Made by a program: the position numbers and the translations under genes. Below are positions 18,946 to 28,808 of a stretch of DNA of 64,000 bases, one piece after another. Each line of letters opens with the position of its first letter. The stretch's first letter is position 1. The notes beneath the pieces were generated by a model. That model was given only the letters and a program-made list of their open reading frames with translations. It ran no database searches and had not been told where the DNA came from. The DNA is from Jiella pelagia (lineage in GTDB: Bacteria; Pseudomonadota; Alphaproteobacteria; Rhizobiales; Rhizobiaceae): positions 3,638,001 to 3,702,000 of the forward strand of contig NZ_CP114029.1 in NCBI RefSeq assembly GCF_026898155.1, read 5' to 3'.

Positions 18946-20226
18946 ATGAGCATCAACGGCGTTTTCAGGACTAGCGTTTCTGGCATGAATGCACAGGCCA
19001 ACCGCCTGTCGGCCATCTCGGACAATATCGGCAATGCCAACACCGATGGCTACAAGCGCAGCGAGATGGAATTCTCCTCGCTGATCTTCTCCCAATCGGA
19101 CGGCCAGTACAATTCCGGCTCTGTCACCACTCAGGTCCGGCAGACCATCAGCCAGCAGGGCAGCACCGCCTCGACATCTTCGGCGACCGACGTCGCCATC
19201 CAGGGCGACGGCTTCTTCATCGTCCAGGACGGTAACGGCCGCGACTTCTACACCCGCGCCGGCTCCTTCGTCGAGAAGACGCAGAACGTGGCCGGCACCG
19301 AGACGACCTATCTCGTCAACTCGGCCGGCTACCGATTGACCGGCACCTCGCTGACGGACGGCACGACGGGCGCGATCGAATTGCCGGTCGGCAAGCTCAT
19401 CGCTCCCTCCGAGACGACGTCAGCCGAATTCGCCCTGCAGCTGCCGTCCTCCGCGACGGCCGTCGCCGGTGCTGCCGCGCCGACCGCGACCTCTCCTGCG
19501 GACAGCGAATTCACCAAGAAGACCTCGGTGGTCGTCTACAACCAGCTCGGCGAAGCGCGCACCCTCGACGTCTACCTCACCAAGACGGCCGACAGCCCGA
19601 CGAACTCGACGGACGACTGGACGATCTCGGTCTTCGACCAGGCGCAATCGACGGATGGTGGCTTCCCCTACACGGCGCTCGCTCCCGAAACGCTGGTCGA
19701 ATACAGCCTCGACGTGCCGTTCGACCCGACCACCGGCGTGCCCACCAGCGCGATCGGCCCGCAGAGCCTGACGCTCGCGGACGGAAGCGAGATCGATCTC
19801 GATTTCTCCTCCGTCACCCAATACGCCTCGGACTTTTCGGCCAAGGTGACCCCCGATGGCAATCCCGCCGGCTATATCAGCGAGTTCCAGATCTCCGACG
19901 AGGGCATCGTCAACGGCGTCATGAACACCGGCGACACCGTCCCGCTCTACCAGATCAATCTCGCCACCTTCTCGAGCCCCGACCGGCTGACCGCGGGCGT
20001 CGGCAACGTCTACTCGGCCAATTCCAATTCGGGTGCGGCGGTGACCGGCATCCCGGGCGTCAACGGCTTCGGCTCGCTGCAGTCCAATGCCATCGAGCAG
20101 TCGAACGTCGATCTTGCGACCGAACTGACGGACATGATCGAGTCACAGCGCTCCTACAGCGCCAATTCGAAGGTCTTCCAGACCGGCTCGGAAATTCTCG
20201 ACGTCATCATCAACCTGAAGCGCTGA
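18946..20226 (+). CDS. flgE: Flagellar hook protein FlgE
   Basis: FlgE polymerises into the hook. The 426-residue protein starts with the axial-protein N-domain (F-R-T-S-V-S-G-M-N-A-Q-A-N-R-L, then I-S-D-N-I-G-N-A-N-T-D-G-Y-K-R). It has the D0/D1 strand A-I-Q-G-D-G-F-F-I-V-Q, a variable Thr/Ser/Ala-rich middle, and the C-terminal helix with I-E-Q-S-N-V-D-L-A-T-E-L-T-D-M-I and Q-R-S-Y-S-A-N-S-K-V-F-Q-T. Size and motifs are normal for rhizobial FlgE. It begins a run flgE-flgK-flgL with short gaps, behind a terminator, so a promoter probably lies at 18850-18940. Confidence 0.96.
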   Translation: MSINGVFRTSVSGMNAQANRLSAISDNIGNANTDGYKRSEMEFSSLIFSQSDGQYNSGSVTTQVRQTISQQGSTASTSSATDVAIQGDGFFIVQDGNGRDFYTRAGSFVEKTQNVAGTETTYLVNSAGYRLTGTSLTDGTTGAIELPVGKLIAPSETTSAEFALQLPSSATAVAGAAAPTATSPADSEFTKKTSVVVYNQLGEARTLDVYLTKTADSPTNSTDDWTISVFDQAQSTDGGFPYTALAPETLVEYSLDVPFDPTTGVPTSAIGPQSLTLADGSEIDLDFSSVTQYASDFSAKVTPDGNPAGYISEFQISDEGIVNGVMNTGDTVPLYQINLATFSSPDRLTAGVGNVYSANSNSGAAVTGIPGVNGFGSLQSNAIEQSNVDLATELTDMIESQRSYSANSKVFQTGSEILDVIINLKR

Positions 20227-20264
20227 TCGGCGCACGGCGGCTTTTGCCACGGGATTAAACTGAA

Positions 20265-21714
20265 ATGTCCCTTCTTTCCGCGTTCTCGAGCGCGCGGTCG
20301 TCGCTGGCGACCGTGTCGCAGCAGTCGGCGCTGGTGTCCCGCAACGTCGCGAATGCGGAAAACCCGGCGGCAACCCGCAAATTCGGCAACCAGAGCACGT
20401 CGGCGTACGGCAGCGTGTCGATCAGCTCGATCTCGCAGTCGGGCAATCAGGCGCTGTTCACCTCGATGACGAACGCGAATGCCTCGCTGGCTGCCGCCGA
20501 CGTCACCTACGGTGCGCTCGATTCCATCAGAAGCGTCATCGGCGACACCGATTCGATCGCGTCGCCGGCGGCTCGTTTGACCGAACTCGCGGCAGCCCTG
20601 TCGCAATTCGCCGTGACACCCGAAGATTCGCAGACGGCGCGCGCCGCCGTCAGCGCGGCATCGGACCTCGCCAACAGCCTGAATGCCGCGACCAAGGCAA
20701 TCCAGGCGGGGCGGACCGACAACGACCGGCAGCTCGCCGACACGGCGAACAAGATGAACAGCCTGCTCGAGACGTTCGAGAAGCTCAACAACAAGATCAT
20801 GGTCGGCACGGCGACCGGTCAGGACATCACCGACGAGGTGGACCAGCGCGACCAGATCGTCACCGAGCTTTCCGGCTATGTCGGGCTGAACGTCCAGGTC
20901 CGCGCCGGCAATGACATGACGCTCTACACCGACTCCGGCATCACCTTGTTCGAGACGACGGCGCGGCAGGTCGAGTTTTCGCCGAAGTCGACCTATGACG
21001 CCAGCGTCACCGGCAACAGCTTCAAGATCGACGGGGTCAGCGTCACCGGCGCTTCGGCCGGAATGCCGATCAAGTCCGGCAGCGTCTACGGACTTCTGAC
21101 GTTTCGCGACGAGACGGCCGTCACCTTGCAGGGACAGTTCGACGAGATCGCAGCCTCGCTGGTGCAGGCCTTTTCCGAGGTCGATGGCGGCGGTACGGCC
21201 TGGTCCGGGCTGTTCTCGATCGCCAACAACGGTTCCTCGAGCGACCTTTCGGCCGTCACGTCGAAGGTCGGCTTTGCCGGGCGCATCGGCGTATCCGCGA
21301 ATGTTGCCGCCGATCCATTGCTCCTGCGGGACGGCGACATCTCCGGCCAGGGCACCGTCTACAACACGGCCGGGACCTCAGGCTTCAGCGACCGGCTGAA
21401 CGACCTCATCGGCAATCTCGACGGCCAGCGCAGCTTCGACGGTTCGCTGGGGGCCGGGACGACAGGCACGATCGCCGACTACATCGCCTCGTCGATCAGC
21501 TGGCTCGAAGACAAGCTGTTCGGCCGCAAATGACGACGTCGACTACCAGTCGACGGTGCTTTCGCGGGCCCAGGAGTCGCTCTCCGACATCACCGGGATC
21601 AATCTCGACGAGGAGATGGCGCATCTTCTCGATCTCGAGCGCTCCTACCAGGCATCGAGCAAGCTGATCTCCACGATCGGTGAAATGATCGACTCCATCC
21701 TCCAGATCGTCTGA
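20265..21714 (+). CDS. flgK: Hook-filament junction protein FlgK (HAP1), one frame break
   Basis: FlgK joins hook to filament. The N-domain has S-L-L-S-A-F-S-S-A-R-S-S-L and S-R-N-V-A-N-A-E-N-P-A-A-T-R-K. The C-domain (L-D-E-E-M-A-H-L-L-D-L-E-R-S-Y-Q-A-S-S-K-L-I-S-T) sits in another frame and ends at 21712-21714. The break lies at about 21510-21525, where AAGCTGTTCGGCC would read K-L-S-A-A-N if one T were removed, joining S-W-L-E-D-K to N-D-D-V-D-Y-Q. Corrected length is 482 residues. This break is not at a GAGCTC hexamer. Without repair the protein would lack the C-terminal helix needed for assembly. Confidence 0.88.
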
Positions 21715-21725
21715 GAGACCTCGCC

Positions 21726-22809
21726 ATGACCAACTTCCTCGTGTCGAACTATTCGCTCATGTCTGCGCCACGCAACGCCGTGTCGAAGATCCAGCAGGAA
21801 CTGACGATCATGCAGAAGCAGGCGACGACCGGCCGGCTCGCCGACGTCGGTCTTTCGCTCGGCCTGAGAACCAACCAGTCGATTTCGCTGCGCTCCGAAA
21901 CCGAGAGCGTCGCCCGCCAGCTCGACACCAATGCGATCATCTCCCAGCGCTACTCGATCATGCAGAACTCCATGGATCTCGCTCGCGGCCACCGGCGATT
22001 CCCTGCTTTCGTCGCTGATCGCCAACGGGACGGGCGATCCGGGCACGCATGCCAACATCGATCAGGCGAAGGCGAGCCTGCAGCAGCTCGTCGGCTCTCT
22101 CAACAGTTCCTCCGGCTCGCGCTTCCTGTTCTCGGGCGCCGCGACGGATCAGAAGTCGATCGGCTTTACGACGGCCGGCGGCGACGCCGCCGATACCTAT
22201 TTCGACGGATCGACGGCCCAGGACGCAACGGCAGCCGCCTTCACGGCCGCATTCGGCTTCAGCCAGGACAGTGCGTCGGTCGCCGACCTCACCGAAAGCG
22301 ACCTCGAGGCCTTTCTCGACGGGACCTTCGAAGATCTGTTTGCGACCGGAGCCGGCGGTGGCTGGACGCAGAACTGGTCGAGTGCCGACGACAGCACGAT
22401 CCTGAACCGGATCAGCGACAGCGAGTCGATCAAGACCTCCTATTCCGCCAATGAAGAGGCCTTCCGCAACATCGCCAAGGCTTACGTGATGCTGTCCGAT
22501 CTCGGCGCCGCCAACATGAACGACGGCGCCCGCCAGCTTCTCACAAGCCGCGCCATCGAAACTCTCTCCAAGGGGCTCAACCAGCTCACCCAGTTGCAGG
22601 CCGAGATCGGCGGAAACCAGGCACGACTCGAACTCGCCGACCAGACGCTGGACGCCCGCAAGAACGTCTTGACCATCTCGATCTCCGATCTCGAGGAGGT
22701 CGATCAGTACGAGGCCAGCACCCGGGTGACCGGTCTGCAGACGCTTCTCGAGACGTCCTACACGCTGACGGCGCGAATCTCGCGATTGAGCCTGTTGAAC
22801 TACCTCTGA
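21726..22809 (+). CDS. flgL: Hook-filament junction protein FlgL (HAP3), one frame break
   Basis: FlgL caps the junction next to the filament. N-terminal M-T-N-F-L-V-S-N-Y-S-L-M and the helix with I-Q-Q-E-L-T-I-M-Q-K-Q-A-T-T-G-R are followed, in another frame, by A-A-T-G-D-S-L-L-S-S-L-I-A-N and the flagellin-like C-terminus (Y-E-A-S-T-R-V-T-G-L-Q-T-L-L-E-T-S-Y). The frames join if one base is removed near 21976-21986. Dropping the T in GGATCTCGCTCG gives M-D-S-L-A-A-T-G. Corrected length is 360 residues, normal for the family. The break is not at GAGCTC, although it again precedes a CTC. Confidence 0.87.
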
Positions 22810-23184
22810 GCATGGGCGCACCGATGTCGATTTCAGGATCAACGCCGCGCAGGTGTGACAAGGCGGTCGGTCGCCAGTCACCCCTGCCGCCACTCCTCCC
22901 GCTGCGCGTCGGCCCGACCTTCGTGCGGGTTGGCCAGAATCAACTCCGCGGCGGCCAGGGGCCGGAAGGGCCGGCCGGCAACGGCATGGGCATTTCCGCC
23001 ATCCGCCGCGCCGTCATCCAGCCAGGGGACGAGAGGACCTTCGCCGGCGCGCTCTTCTGAGCGCGGCGGCCATCGAGTAGCGGGTGGGATCGCCGAGAGC
23101 GGGCCGCCTTGCGACCAATCATTGAGTTCACCAAGCCCGAACGTCGGCTGCCGGCCGTTCAACGGGTAGGATCAAGGGGTAGGA
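22810..23184. other. 375-base gap between flgL and flaF
   Basis: No gene with recognisable coding features is seen. Short open frames on both strands are of shadow type. The sequence has GC content like its surroundings. It may carry the promoter for flaF-flbT-flgD, but no box was identified. Confidence 0.4.
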
Positions 23185-23533
23185 ATGTATCAGTTCTCCT
23201 ATGCGGAAATCTCCGAGGACGTCGAGATCAACGCACGCGAACGCGAACGCCAGGCGCTCGACCATTCGATCGACCTGTTGAAGCGCGCAGAGAAGAACGG
23301 CCCGCGATCCCGAGATGCGATCGAGGCGATCTACATGACGAGAAGCCTCTGGGCGATCCTCGTCGAGGACTTGTCCGGCACCGAGAACGGCCTGCCCGAG
23401 AATCTGCGTGCCGAGTCTCATCTCGATCGGACTGTGGATCATGCGCGAAGCCGAGGCGATCCGCCTCGGTCGTTCGAACAATTTCCAAGGCATCATCGAA
23501 ATCACCACCCTGATCCGCAACGGACTGAATTGA
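23185..23533 (+). CDS. flaF: Flagellin synthesis regulator FlaF (probable false frameshift)
   Basis: FlaF assists flagellin secretion and synthesis in alphaproteobacteria, opposing FlbT. The corrected 115-residue helical protein reads M-Y-Q-F-S-Y-A-E-I, then A-R-E-R-E-R-Q-A-L-D-H-S-I-D-L-L, S-L-W-A-I-L-V-E-D-L, and finally I-I-E-I-T-T-L-I-R-N-G-L-N. The break is at GAGTCTC 23413-23419; removing the T gives L-R-A-E-L-I-S-I-G-L-W-I-M, a family hallmark, and a TGA at 23531-23533. FlbT starts three bases later. Uncorrected, the frame reads straight through into flbT and looks like a fusion, which it is not. Confidence 0.92.
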
Positions 23534-23535
23534 TC

Positions 23536-23988
23536 ATGGCAACTTTGCGCATTTCTCTGAGGGCTGGCGAACGTATCTTCGTCAACGGTGCAGTCCTCAA
23601 GGTCGATCGGAAGACGACCCTGGAATTCCTCAACGACGTGACGTTCCTTCTGGAGAGCCACGTCATGCAGGCCGAGCAGGCCAAGACGCCGATGCGTCAG
23701 CTGTACTTCATCGTTCAGATGATGCTGATGGATCCGAACAGCATCCAGGCGGCGATGGCACTGTTCGAACGGGCCCATCCGGCGATGCTGAAGACCTACA
23801 GCAATCGCGACATCATCGACGGCCTCCTCGAAGTCGAGGAACTGATCGGTCGCGGCCGCAACTTCGAGGCGTTGAAGCGGGTGCGTTCGATGATCCCGCT
23901 CGAGGATCAGATCCTCGGCGAAGTCTCGGAGGCCGGCACCACGGTGACGAAGTTCGAGCCACCGCTGCGGCTTGCCGCAGGAGCCTGA
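23536..23988 (+). CDS. flbT: Flagellin mRNA translation repressor FlbT
   Basis: FlbT binds the 5' leader of flagellin mRNA and limits its translation or stability. The 150-residue protein is intact: L-R-I-S-L-R-A-G-E-R-I-F-V-N-G-A-V-L-K-V, then L-L-E-S-H-V-M-Q-A-E-Q-A-K-T-P, and R-Q-L-Y-F-I-V-Q-M-M-L-M-D-P, all typical. The ATG at 23536 directly follows the flaF stop. The two genes are co-transcribed in the usual alphaproteobacterial order with flgD next. Confidence 0.96.
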   Translation: MATLRISLRAGERIFVNGAVLKVDRKTTLEFLNDVTFLLESHVMQAEQAKTPMRQLYFIVQMMLMDPNSIQAAMALFERAHPAMLKTYSNRDIIDGLLEVEELIGRGRNFEALKRVRSMIPLEDQILGEVSEAGTTVTKFEPPLRLAAGA

Positions 23989-23989
23989 G

Positions 23990-24394
23990 ATGACCGTCGG
24001 CGCCGTCTCCTCCGCCGCCTCGACGTCGCAGTCGAGCGGCATCGCGACCGCTAGCAAGACTGCGACGCTCGACTATGATGCGTTCCTGAAGCTTCTCGTC
24101 GCGCAGATGTCGAACCAGGATCCGCTCAATCCGACCGATTCTGCCGAGTACATGGGCCAGCTCGCCAGCTTTTCGTCGGTCGAACAGCAGATCCACACGA
24201 ACACGAAGCTCGACTCGATGATGGCGGTTTCGGCGCTGACCCAGGCGAACTCGCTGATCGGCCGGACGATCACCTCCGCCGACGGTTCGACGAGCGGCGT
24301 GGTCGAGGCCGTCAGGGCCGGCAGTTCGGGGGTGGAAGCGGTGATCGAGAGCGGCAAGACCGTTCTGCTCGAAACGGGAACGGTGGTGAAGTAG
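23990..24394 (+). CDS. flgD: Flagellar hook assembly protein FlgD
   Basis: FlgD is the hook cap scaffold. The 134-residue protein has the conserved N-terminal core Y-D-A-F-L-K-L-L-V-A-Q-M-S-N-Q-D-P-L-N-P, then E-Y-M-G-Q-L-A-S-F-S-S-V-E-Q-Q. It ends with a short C-terminal part (L-I-G-R-T-I-T-S) and lacks the full Tudor/FnIII domains of enterobacterial FlgD, as is common in rhizobia. Its start is 2 bases after the flbT stop and it is 2 bases from fliQ, so the genes form one operon. Confidence 0.95.
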   Translation: MTVGAVSSAASTSQSSGIATASKTATLDYDAFLKLLVAQMSNQDPLNPTDSAEYMGQLASFSSVEQQIHTNTKLDSMMAVSALTQANSLIGRTITSADGSTSGVVEAVRAGSSGVEAVIESGKTVLLETGTVVK

Positions 24395-24396
24395 CC

Positions 24397-24669
24397 ATGA
24401 ACGAAGCGGAAGCCATCGAGATCGTCCAGTCGGCCGTCTGGACGATCGTTGCGGGTTGCGGGCCGGCGGTTGCCGTCGCCATGGCCGTCGGCGTCGTGAT
24501 CGCGCTGTTTCAGGCGCTCACCCAGATCCAGGAGGTGACCCTCACCTTCGTTCCGAAGATCCTGGCGATCTTCGTCGTCATCGCGATGACCGCCTCCTTC
24601 ACCGGGGCGCAGGTCTATGCCTTCACCCAGGAATCCTACGGGCGGATCGAGTCCGGCTTCGGCCGCTGA
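24397..24669 (+). CDS. fliQ: Flagellar export gate protein FliQ
   Basis: FliQ is a small inner-membrane component of the type III export gate. The 90-residue protein has two membrane helices with the motifs I-V-A-G-C-G-P-A-V-A-V-A-M-A-V-G and V-I-A-L-F-Q-A-L-T-Q-I-Q-E-V-T-L-T-F-V-P-K, the latter a clear family signature. It ends the flaF-flbT-flgD-fliQ operon; a terminator-type hairpin follows. Confidence 0.96.
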   Translation: MNEAEAIEIVQSAVWTIVAGCGPAVAVAMAVGVVIALFQALTQIQEVTLTFVPKILAIFVVIAMTASFTGAQVYAFTQESYGRIESGFGR

Positions 24670-24707
24670 CGCGTTCCGGCTGGAAGCAATCTGAACGCCG
24701 CACATTC

Positions 24708-24740
24708 AAAGGCCCGCCGGATCGCATCCGGCGGGCCTTT
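24708..24740 (+). terminator. Hairpin terminator after fliQ
   Basis: AAAGGCCCGCCGGAT (24708-24722) pairs perfectly with ATCCGGCGGGCCTTT (24726-24740), leaving a 3-base loop. The stem is GC-rich and ends in a short T-run, so it should stop transcription and leave flhA to its own promoter within 24741-24856. Confidence 0.9.
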
Positions 24741-24856
24741 GCGTGGCCGCGGGCGACGCGGCATGGAACAGCCTGAAGCAACCTTGATCTGCGACGAGGA
24801 AACCCGGCGTGCAGGCCTGGCGCGCCCGTGCTCGAAGACCGCAGATGGGGTGAGTC

Positions 24857-26969
24857 ATGGCCGTCGACATTTTGAAGCCTGGCATTTCCAGCGCTCAGAA
24901 AGCTAAGGACGACAGGAAATCGGGCAACCGCGAGATCGGCTTTGCGATCGCGGTCGTGACGGTCCTGACCATCCTGTTCGTGCCGATTCCGCCGATCCTC
25001 ATCGACATTGGGCTGGCCTTCTCGATCGCCCTGTCGATCCTGATCCTGATGGTCGCGCTGTGGATCCAGAAGCCGCTCGAATTCTCCGCTTTTCCGACCG
25101 TCCTCCTCCTGGCGACGATGCTGCGCCTGTCGCTCAACATCGCGACGACGCGGGTGATCCTGTCACAGGGTCACGAGGGCGTGAACGCGGCCGGTCACGT
25201 CATCGGTGGCTTCTCGCAGTTTGTCATGGGCGGCGACTTCTTCATCGGCATCATCGTCTTCCTCATCCTGATCATCGTCAACTTCCTCGTCATCACCAAG
25301 GGTGCGACGCGTATCGCCGAGGTCGGCGCCAGGTTCACGCTCGACGCCATCCCGGGCAAGCAGATGGCGATCGACGCCGATCTTTCGGCCGGCCTCATCG
25401 ATGAGAAGGAATCCCAGCGCCGCCGCAAGGAGCTTGAGGAGGAGAGCCTCGTTCTTCGGTTCGATGGACGGCGCCTCGAAATTCGTCCGCGGCGATGCCA
25501 TCGCCGGTCTGATCATCACCGCCGTCAACATCTTCGGCGGCATCGTCATCGGCGTGACCCGCTACGACATGGACGTCGGCGCGGCGGCCGACGTCTTCAC
25601 CAAGCTGTCGGTCGGCGACGGTCTCGTCTCCCAGATCCCGGCGCTGATCGTTTCCCTGGCTGCCGGTCTTCTCGTCTCGAAGGGAGGCACCCGTGGCGCC
25701 GCCCAGACGGCCGTCCTCAACCAGCTCGGACACTACCCGCGGGCTCTCTCGGTCGCGGCGGGGCTCATGGCCCTCCTGGCGCTGCTTCCGGGCCTGCCGT
25801 TCCTGCCTTTCATCACCACGGCCGCAGCCATGGCGTTCGTCGCCTGGACGGTTCCCAAGCAGCGCCGCGAGGAGGAAGCAGCGATCGTCGCGCAGCAGAT
25901 CGCAAAGGACAAGCTCAGCGCCGACGCGGAGAAGGACTCGGTCAAGGAATCCCTCAAGATGGTCGAGATCGAGCTGGTGCTCGGCAAGCAGACCTCGGCC
26001 CACATGCTGGCCAAGCGCGAGGAGATGGCCCGGCGCGTGCAGAAGATGCGCAAGCGCTTTGCTTCGCGCTACGGTTTTGTCGTGCCGGAAATCAAGCTGT
26101 CCGACGACCTGACGATCGAGCCGAAATCCTACCAGATCAAGATCCACGGCACGACGGTCGCATCCCAGCCGCTGCGGCTCGGCGAAACGATGATCGTCAT
26201 CGGCGACGCTCCCGGTCCGGACGTGCCGCACGACATCACCAAGGAGCCGGCCTTCGGGATGCGCGCGGCCTGGGTGTCCGAGAGCTTCACCGGCGAGTTG
26301 AAGCGCCAGGGCTTCGAGCCGATCGACACTTTGTCGATCATCCTCACCCATCTGTCGGAAGTCATCCGCAACAATCTTGCGCAGCTTCTCTCCTACAAGG
26401 ACATGCGGGTGCTGCTCGATCGGCTCGACAGCGAGTACAAGCGGCTGATCGACGAGATCATCCCGACCCACATGTCCTATTCGGGCCTGCAGGCCGTCCT
26501 GAAGCTTTTGCTCGCCGAGCGCGTCTCGGTCCGCAATCTCAACCTGATCCTCGAAGCCATCGCCGAGATCGCTCCGCATGTTCGGCGCTCCGAGCAGATC
26601 GTCGAGCATGTGCGCATGCGCATGGCCCAGCAGATCTGCGGCGACCTCCTGCATAACGGCAAGCTCTCGGTGCTCAGACTCGGCAACCAATGGGATCTCG
26701 CATTCCACCAGGCGCTGAAGCGCGACGCGAAAGGCGACGTCGTCGAGTTCGACATCGATCCGCGGCTGGTCGAGCAGTTTGCGGGCGAGGCGACCAAGGC
26801 GATCCGCACCAAGATGGACCAGGGTGAATCCTTCGTGCTCGTCTCGGCGCCGGATGCGCGGCCCTACGTGCGCATGATGATCGAGCGCATCTTCGTCACT
26901 CTGCCGGTGCTCAGCCACGTCGAGATCGCCCGCGGGGTCGACATCAGGCCCATCGGTTCGATCTCGTGA
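24857..26969 (+). CDS. flhA: Flagellar export gate protein FlhA (probable false frameshift)
   Basis: FlhA is the major export-gate protein, with a membrane half and a cytoplasmic substrate-docking half. The first 330 residues contain about eight membrane helices and the FHIPEP region ([12 protein letters not shown], then F-V-V-F-type segments and [20 protein letters not shown]). The C-terminal half has [15 protein letters not shown] and [10 protein letters not shown]. The frame breaks at GAGCCTC 25444-25450; dropping a C restores GAGCTC and [16 protein letters not shown], a conserved stretch. Corrected length is 703 residues. The stop overlaps the fliR start. Confidence 0.96.
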
Positions 26970-27721
26970 TCGGCGATCTTCCCGAAGTCGTCTTCTCGCT
27001 GTTCCTGATCTTCTGCCGGATCGGCGCCTGCCTGATGGTCATGCCGGGCGTCTCCTCGGCTCGTATTCCGGTGCAGATCCGGCTGTTCCTGTCCTTCGCC
27101 GTATCGCTGGCGCTGGCCCCGGCGCTGCTTCCCATCGTCCAGCCACTCGTTGGGATCGGCGACGATGCCCAGCGTCTGCGTCTGATGTTCTCCGAACTCA
27201 TGGTCGGCTTCCTGATCGGCATGCTCGGCCGCATCTTCATGCTCGCCCTGAACTTTGCCGGCCACGTCGTCGCCAACATGATCGGCATGGGCCAGGCTCT
27301 CGGCCCCTCGATCGAGGACAACGAGAGTTCGGCCGCGTTGACATCGCTGATCACCATGACGGCGACGACCCTGATCTTCGTGCTCAATCTCCATGCCGAG
27401 ATCGCCCGGGCCCTCGTCGCCTCCTATGGCGCGATCACCCCTTCGATCGGCTTCACGGCGCAGGCGAGCCTGATCGCCGTCACAGACAATCTGGCCGAAG
27501 CGTTTCTTCTCTGTCTGCGGCTTTCCAGCCCGTTCATCCTCTACGCGGTGATCGTCAACTTCGCCATCGGACTTGCCAACAAGCTGACACCGGCGATCCC
27601 GATCTACTTCATCTCGCTGCCCTTCGTCCTGGCCGGCGGGGTCGTTCTCTTCGGCTATACGATCGGTGATTTCATGACCATCTTCATGCAGGAATTCCAG
27701 AGTTGGGTGCTGAACGGATGA
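26966..27721 (+). CDS. fliR: Flagellar export gate protein FliR
   Basis: FliR is a polytopic inner-membrane part of the FliPQR gate. The 251-residue protein has six hydrophobic segments and the family pattern [13 protein letters not shown], then [15 protein letters not shown] and [20 protein letters not shown] start overlaps the flhA stop codon, and its own stop overlaps the ATG of the next gene, giving tight coupling. Confidence 0.95.
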   Translation: MIGDLPEVVFSLFLIFCRIGACLMVMPGVSSARIPVQIRLFLSFAVSLALAPALLPIVQPLVGIGDDAQRLRLMFSELMVGFLIGMLGRIFMLALNFAGHVVANMIGMGQALGPSIEDNESSAALTSLITMTATTLIFVLNLHAEIARALVASYGAITPSIGFTAQASLIAVTDNLAEAFLLCLRLSSPFILYAVIVNFAIGLANKLTPAIPIYFISLPFVLAGGVVLFGYTIGDFMTIFMQEFQSWVLNG

Positions 27722-28122
27722 GCGAGGCGTCCGATCGGGTCAAACGGCTGAACCGCGTTCTCAAGGTGCAGGCGCAAAAGCGCATCCTGGAGGAATGGCG
27801 CATCGGCCAATTGCGCGAGCAGAGGATCGGCCTGGAAAAATCCGATGCCGACATCCTCGCCAGCCTCGGCGTCGAGAATGCCCTGCATGGCCTGTTCATC
27901 GGCGCCAAGGTGAGTAACCTTCGGCGCAACGAAGCCGAGCGCACGAAACTCGCCGAGGCCGAGAACCAGGCCGAAGAGCGGCTTCGGAATGTGCGGCGGG
28001 TCGAGAAGAGCCTCGAAAAGGTCCGCAACAGCACCGGGCGCGAGGCGGATGCCGAGGCCGAGGCGAAGCAGCGCGACGCCAGTATCGACGCCTTCCTCGC
28101 CCGCACAACAAGCTTCGAATAA
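27718..28122 (+). CDS. Small coiled-coil flagellar protein, FliJ-like (tentative)
   Basis: A 134-residue, highly charged protein predicted to be almost wholly alpha-helical. It has long Arg/Glu/Lys/Ala stretches such as R-L-N-R-V-L-K-V-Q-A-Q-K-R and E-R-T-K-L-A-E-A-E-N-Q-A-E-E-R-L. This composition and size fit FliJ, the coiled-coil escort of export chaperones and activator of FliI, and its coupling to fliR (ATG overlapping TGA) supports an export role. No sequence signature proves the family, so the name is not assigned. Confidence 0.6.
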   Translation: MSEASDRVKRLNRVLKVQAQKRILEEWRIGQLREQRIGLEKSDADILASLGVENALHGLFIGAKVSNLRRNEAERTKLAEAENQAEERLRNVRRVEKSLEKVRNSTGREADAEAEAKQRDASIDAFLARTTSFE

Positions 28123-28181
28123 GCCGGGCGCAATAGAACCATCGCAACGATCCGCCAAGCGAAACGGCAAAGCACGCGCCC

Positions 28182-28709
28182 ATGACGGTCTTCAGCGACT
28201 TCAAGATCCATCCAACAGCCCTTGCCGCCAAGGCCGAGCCCGTCGCCCGCGCCGCATCCCCGGCCGAGACGAAGGTGGCCGGCGAAGGCTTTGCTGCGGC
28301 CCTGGCGTCGGCAGGCGAGGCGAACGGACCGGCCAAGCCGACGGAAGCGAAATTCGAGCCGGCGATTCGCCCGCTGGTCAAGCATGAGGCGCGGGAGGTT
28401 CCACCGCTCGAACAGTTCGAAGGCTTCGTTCTCCGGAGCTTCGTCGAATCCATGCTGCCGAGCGGCGATTCCGAATTCTTCGGCAAGGGCACCGCCGGTG
28501 ACATCTGGCGCTCGATGCTGGCCGAACACATCGGCAACGAGATCGCCAAGGGCGGTGGCATCGGGATTGCCGATATGATCGCTGGCAAAAAGGGCGTGCC
28601 GGTGGACGAGCGCGCGGCGGCCGGTGTGGGCGAGGGCCTGGCCAAGCTTCGGGCAGGGGACGACGCGGGGCGCGCAGCGACGCAAGGCCCGGCACGGCGC
28701 GGCGGCTGA
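28182..28709 (+). CDS. Rod-binding protein, FlgJ N-domain type
   Basis: This 175-residue protein has a disordered Ala/Pro-rich N-terminus and the rod-binding domain (about 70-150) with F-E-G-F-V-L-R-S-F-V-E-S-M-L-P. It continues E-F-F-G-K-G-T-A-G-D-I-W-R-S-M-L-A-E-H-I and G-N-E-I-A-K-G-G-G-I-G-I-A-D-M. It lacks the muramidase half of enterobacterial FlgJ, which is normal in alphaproteobacteria, where a separate lytic enzyme is used. It would help cap rod assembly in the periplasm. It sits 60 bases after the FliJ-like gene. Confidence 0.88.
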   Translation: MTVFSDFKIHPTALAAKAEPVARAASPAETKVAGEGFAAALASAGEANGPAKPTEAKFEPAIRPLVKHEAREVPPLEQFEGFVLRSFVESMLPSGDSEFFGKGTAGDIWRSMLAEHIGNEIAKGGGIGIADMIAGKKGVPVDERAAAGVGEGLAKLRAGDDAGRAATQGPARRGG

Positions 28710-28808
28710 ACGGCCAGAGTATCTTCGCCGCCGGCAGATATCGCCCGCGATGATCGATCGATCCGCTCGGGGCGAGCGGCAACCTAACGACAAAGAAGGA
28801 TGGTTTGC

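Noticed and set aside
22812..23060. Short plus-strand frame between flgL and flaF
   Set aside because: No ribosome site or family features; composition of random high-GC sequence.
23185..23988. A fused FlaF-FlbT protein
   Set aside because: The continuous frame arises only from the extra T at 23416; after repair flaF has its own stop and flbT its own start.
25395..26918. 507-residue minus-strand frame opposite flhA
   Set aside because: Shadow of flhA; composition rich in Asp, Arg and Gly with no recognisable domain.
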